Assembly (NCBI GenBank): GCA_004151065.3
Contig: NWUY0304936644.1
Span: 1 to 11,297, forward strand
Direction of reading: 5' to 3'
Length of the DNA: 11,297 nucleotides
Origin: Larix sibirica
Lineage: Eukaryota > Streptophyta > Pinopsida > Pinales > Pinaceae
In this document: one piece after another, positions 8,241 through 11,297 of the stretch
How the letters are laid out: each line of letters begins with the position of its first letter
Position numbering within the stretch: position 1 is the stretch's first letter
Translations under genes and position numbers: made by a program
Notes under the pieces: model-generated
Seen by the model: only the letters and a program-made list of their open reading frames with translations
The model's database searches: none
What the model was told of the DNA's origin: nothing

Positions 8241-8546
8241 GGTCACTATGACAAACCCCAACTCTTTTTTGAGGCGGTTAGAGTGTCAGGTTTACTAGTT
8301 TTGTTTTTTCAGTTTATTGTCCTGCACTGCTTGTTTTCCTGAGCAGAAATAGTCCTTTGTTTTTAATGGTCGGTTGTAACTATGTCTACAACATTCATCC
8401 CATCTGTGGGAAGGTCTCCAAAGACCCTATTTTTTATTTTTTGCTCTAGGAGAGGCACCAGATCACTCTCAGAACTACAAAATATCTTGTGCATGTAACT
8501 TTTTTTGTACTATCATATAAATTCTCACTGCAGTTTAAAAAAAAAA
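8241..8546 (+). other. 3' UTR, poly(A) signal and A10 tail of retroposon B
   Basis: This T-rich stretch shows no protein. An ATATAAA at about 8514-8520 lies roughly 16-22 nt before the A10 run (8537-8546), which fits a plant near-upstream polyadenylation element. The end (CTGCAGTTT then A10) is not similar to the ends of LINE A (CTTCGG then A7) or LINE C (TTTTTG then A8). B is therefore not a simple truncated copy sharing either 3' end. Confidence 0.65.
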
Positions 8547-8564
8547 GATATGTAAGATCATGTT
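8547..8564 (+). repeat. Right TSD of retroposon B
   Basis: GATATGTAAGATCATGTT is paired with 6992-7009, with one mismatch (G for C). It lies directly after the A10 tail. Confidence 0.85.
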
Positions 8565-8993
8565 GTGTAAAATGCTATTTAGGAGTGTGAGGTCTTTCAT
8601 ATCTATAAATAATTTTCCGCATATCATATCTAAACATATACAACTGATCTTTATACCATTGCCACTAATTCTTCAACATATATTTTCCATTGTAACCAAT
8701 TTTATAAATTGAACTTTGAAGGAGCTAAGGTGTCATAACATACTAAAAGAAACCATAAAAATTAAAAGAAAATGCACCCTTTGGAGTGCAAACACCACAA
8801 TTCTTCCATTGAAAGCCACAAGCAACAAAACAAGCTTAGTTTTGGGGTTTCAAAAAAGATATAGGTTAGGTTCACCAAAATAACCCATTCAGGCCACAAT
8901 GCTTGGGGTTGGGATCACTTAAACACCACATGAAAGTTGACATTTCTAAAATACATGACATTTTTTTAAGACAAAACTCCAAAGTGATCTAAT

Positions 8994-9010
8994 AAGTGGA
9001 CAAACTCAAC
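8994..9010 (+). repeat. Left TSD of LINE C
   Basis: AAGTGGACAAACTCAAC matches 11190-11206 (AAGTGGATAAACTCAAC) at 16 of 17 positions, a C-to-T difference. ORF2 coding sequence begins directly to its right. The first two As are ambiguous with the poly(A) tail in the right copy. Confidence 0.87.
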
Positions 9011-10170
9011 ATTTTGTGCTGCCTCAGGGATGGAGGTTAGCAGCTCAAAGTCCACTTTTCTATGTCATAATTTGGATATGAACATCATGGTAGCTATCAA
9101 AGGTTTTCTTCCCTTTCAGGATTTCTTATTAACAGATGGTTTTCAAATATTTGGGTTATTTTTTAAAACCCAATTGTTACAAGGTGAATGACTGGCATTG
9201 GCTTATTAAAAAATTCGAGAACATAATCACAAATTGGACGTACAGTCTTTTATCCATTGGTGGTAGATTAACCCTCTTAAAGTCTGTTTTGACTGGTATA
9301 CCGATATACTGGTTTTCTATGGCTCATATCCCCAATTCCATTTTAAAGACTCTTCGCATGGTTATGTTTAATTTCCTATGGGTTGGATCTGCTGATTATA
9401 ATAAGATTCATCTTGTTGACTGGAGAAAGCTTTCAATGCCTAGACAGAAAGGCAGATGGGATATCAAAAACCTAGAGTGGTTTAGTAATGCTTTAAGCAT
9501 GAAATGTTTTTGGAGGGGCCTCTGGGGTAAAGGCTTATGGAACCAAATCCTACACAGTAAATATAACAGGATGGATGTCTATCAATAGATCAAAGATTCT
9601 AACATGACTACAAAGAAATATTCTAACTTTTGGATGGGTTTCATAAAATCCTTCTTCTGGATTAAACATCTCCTAGCATGGAGGGTCGGCTCTGGTGAAA
9701 AAATAGTTGTTGGTATGGATCCAATAGCAGGTTGTGATAGTGATTTTATAATGTTTCATGATACCCTAAACTACCTTAAAGAAATAGGGTATACCTCCTT
9801 AGCACAGATTCGAAATCCGAGACTTGGTTATGGCGGTTCTTATTGGTACTCGGTCAAAGATCTTGGCCTGGTTGGCACCCGACAACTTGAATGGGAACAT
9901 TATATTTCCAGATTGGAGGCTACAGGTATTAGTCTCTCAAATTCTATGGACAAGCTTATTTGGTTTGGAAATAGAAGAGATGGACAGGTAAATGCTAAAG
10001 ATGCATACAATACTATTGCTTATTATGGAAATTTTACTGTACCTAGATGGTGGTATGAAAGACTTTCGAAATGGAAGATCCCACAGAAAATTAAATGCTT
10101 CTTCTGGCTTTTATTGGAGGATGCATTACTCACCTGGGAAAACCTCGTAAAATGATATTGGCCAAGTTTC

Positions 10171-10224
10171 TGCATTTTATGCAAACATGAGGCTGAAACT
10201 ACTGAACATCTCTTCAACCACTGT
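10171..10224 (+). other. zf-RVT-like zinc finger of LINE C
   Basis: All four putative ligands are intact: Cys codons at 10171 and 10180 (FCILC), His at 10207 (EHLF) and Cys at 10222 (NHC). The segment comes directly after KIKCFFWLLLEDALLTWENL, the usual lead-in of this motif in plant L1 ORF2. A TGA at 10153 lies just before it. Confidence 0.85.
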
Positions 10225-10530
10225 TCTTTCACTAGAGAATTATGGATCGCCGTCTGCAATAATATGAAGATTCACCCGATGTGGAAGGAAACAACCCTGG
10301 ATAGGAATGTTTATGGTTGGTATTACAAACAAAGCAAGTACCGGATGCTGCCAATTATCTTCTGCTGGAACATATGGAACATTAGAAATTGTGTTATTTT
10401 TTAGAATCGACCTCCATCGATGGGTTACGGTCTCAGGAAAATCTTGAACTCTTATAAGGAATTACAGCCTACAGAGACAAAGGAGAAAAATGGAAGACAT
10501 ATTGTGACTCTTCCCATCACTGATATGGCT

Positions 10531-10914
10531 CAAGGATTCTTTGATGGCGCTGCCAGGAAGGGGATTTGCGCAGACGGAGCATACATTACTATTAGTTCAG
10601 CACACATATTTGAATTGAAGCTAAATTGTGGTATTGATTCCAATACCAAGGCAGAACTACTTGCCTTCTGGTGCCTGACGAAATTTGCAAATATTTTGGG
10701 CAGCGATAGCTTAAAAATATATAATGATTCAATGATGGTAATCAAGTCGTTAGATGATGAAAAGCTTCTTTACAATCCATTGAGCTCCTTCATTGGTGCA
10801 GCAAAAGCAAATATTTATTGAAGGGATTCCATTGTTGGACAGTCCAACATATTTTCCGTGAGCTGAACCATATTGCTGATCAACTTTTAAAAGATGCACT
10901 ATCACAACAGGAAG
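10531..10914 (+). other. RNase H domain of LINE C
   Basis: The four acidic catalytic positions are all present: Asp 10543 (FFDGAA), Glu 10654 (KAELLAF), Asp 10726 (YNDSMMV) in frame 1, and Asp 10878 (NHIADQLLK) in frame 0 after the one-base shift near 10815. The domain matches the one at the end of LINE A ORF2 in position and motif order. Confidence 0.85.
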
Positions 10915-10982
10915 GCTACCTCTTTTGGGAAGAATATATTGAAGAACCATTGGTACGGGATGGTCGCCTTTACTTTTCCTGA

Positions 10983-11191
10983 ATTCTTGAGAGTTATTTT
11001 CACTTCTGACTTTTTGGACTGTTTTTTGAAATCCTTGTATGGTCTCGGTTTTTTTTATACTTTGGCATGTCTGCTATATTTTGGAATTTATTGTACTGGA
11101 GACTTGATCCCGGGCAGTTTTATTGGTATTCTATTGTATTTTTTGATTCGAAAGAATAGAAGAAGTATAATTTTTTCTTTTTGAAAAAAAA
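10983..11191 (+). other. 3' UTR and A8 tail of LINE C
   Basis: This T-rich sequence has no coding capacity of note. It ends TTTTTG followed by eight As (11184-11191), of which the last two may belong to the TSD. No exact AATAAA lies close to the tail, though AAAGAATAGAAG at about 11150 is a weak candidate. Confidence 0.7.
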
Positions 11192-11206
11192 GTGGATAAA
11201 CTCAAC
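11190..11206 (+). repeat. Right TSD of LINE C
   Basis: AAGTGGATAAACTCAAC is paired with 8994-9010, with one mismatch. Confidence 0.87.
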
Positions 11207-11256
11207 CTCTTTGGTGAGTCCATTTTTTTTCCCTCTAGATAAAGTTCACCTTGATC

Positions 11257-11274
11257 ATATATATATATATATAT
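11257..11274. repeat. (AT)9 microsatellite
   Basis: Nine uninterrupted AT units lie in host DNA to the right of LINE C. The remaining flank (11207-11297) shows no gene. Confidence 0.9.
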
Positions 11275-11297
11275 TCGAGGAAAAATATTTTATTTTA

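Larger units (their letters stand above)
7010..8546 (+). mobile_element. Retroposon B: 1,537-bp poly(A)-tailed insertion carrying one long open frame
   Basis: The insertion starts with CCCCGGCTGCGG directly after the left TSD copy and ends with A10 (8537-8546) directly before the right copy. There are no LTRs, no terminal inverted repeats and no reverse transcriptase or endonuclease motif in any frame I could read. The first 500 bp are clearly richer in G, C and CpG than the flanks. The final 300 bp are a T-rich untranslated region with a plausible poly(A) signal. The structure is that of a reverse-transcribed polyadenylated RNA inserted by an L1-type machinery in trans. It may be a processed copy of a host mRNA or a member of a non-autonomous family; the window cannot decide this. 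Confidence 0.82.
8547..9010 (+). other. Host spacer between retroposon B and LINE C, no gene seen
   Basis: This is AT-rich DNA. After the tandem-repeat remnant (8558-8610) I see no open frame of note, no RNA gene and no element ends. The last 17 bases are the left TSD of LINE C. Confidence 0.6.
9012..10982 (+). pseudogene. LINE C ORF2 remnant (post-RT region, zf-RVT zinc finger, RNase H)
   Basis: Frame 0 begins at the truncation with FCAASGMEVSSSKSTF, equivalent to FCKATGMKLNDWKST-like sequence in LINE A, and stays open to about 9138. One extra T in the run at 9140-9143 moves the reading to frame 1: KYLGYFLKPNCYK, GRLTLLKSVLTGIPIYW, FLWVGS, LAWRVGSGEK. Frame-1 stops lie at 9586 (TAG), 10153 (TGA) and 10402 (TAG). 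The zinc finger and RNase H follow. A shift by one base near 10810-10818 returns to frame 0 for the last RNase H residues, with the natural end at TGA 10980-10982. No endonuclease or RT active site remains in this copy, so it cannot move by itself. The ATG at 9136 is only an internal Met. Confidence 0.9.
9011..11191 (+). mobile_element. LINE C: 5'-truncated L1 retrotransposon of a second family
   Basis: The insertion is 2.18 kb, flanked by a 17-bp TSD and ending in A8. Its left end falls inside ORF2 just after the position of the reverse transcriptase active site, a typical truncation caused by incomplete reverse transcription. Where it can be aligned with LINE A (from KYLG onward) many residues and most local choices differ, and C is markedly richer in A and T. 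It is therefore a separate plant L1 family and not a duplicate of A. Confidence 0.9.

Noticed and set aside
8547-9010. A host gene or exon in the spacer
   Set aside because: No open frame, splice-bounded coding segment or RNA gene could be supported in this AT-rich stretch.
1-11297. LTRs, DNA-transposon inverted repeats, integrase, or a CRISPR-like array
   Set aside because: None were found on either strand. The only direct repeats at element ends are the short TSDs of B and C.

Overview
The window looks like plant nuclear intergenic DNA made almost entirely of retroposed sequence. The plant assignment rests on two L1-type non-LTR retrotransposons (LINEs) with typical plant architecture: an ORF1 with a DUF4283-like region and a CCHC zinc knuckle, and an ORF2 running endonuclease, reverse transcriptase, zf-RVT-like zinc finger and C-terminal RNase H. 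The species cannot be told from the sequence. No tRNA, rRNA, CRISPR, bacterial operon or obvious host gene is visible.

Layout, all elements on the + strand. (A) 1-6823: a nearly complete but dead L1 LINE whose 5' end lies left of the window. It has a 5' UTR (1-426), ORF1 (427-2379, possibly starting at 321), ORF2 (2376-6527) overlapping ORF1 in an ATGA stop-start, a 3' UTR and an A7 tail. Eleven in-frame stops and about three single-base deletions break it. (Spacer 1) 6824-7009: unique-looking DNA with one arm of an old tandem repeat. (B) 7010-8546: a 1.54-kb retroposon with an A10 tail and an 18-bp target-site duplication (TSD). Its single long open frame encodes an unrecognised protein. (Spacer 2) 8547-9010: AT-rich host DNA without a gene. 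(C) 9011-11191: a 5'-truncated LINE of a different L1 family, bounded by a 17-bp TSD. It keeps the segment after the reverse transcriptase active site, the zinc finger and RNase H. (End) 11192-11297: host DNA with an (AT)9 run.

A and C were once able to supply, or descend from elements able to supply, the nicking and reverse-transcription machinery that makes poly(A)-tailed insertions with TSDs. B has exactly those hallmarks but, as far as I can see, encodes no endonuclease or reverse transcriptase. It was therefore presumably mobilised in trans by an L1 machinery. B is the most interesting item here: either a processed retrogene of an unknown plant mRNA or an ORF-bearing non-autonomous retroposon family.
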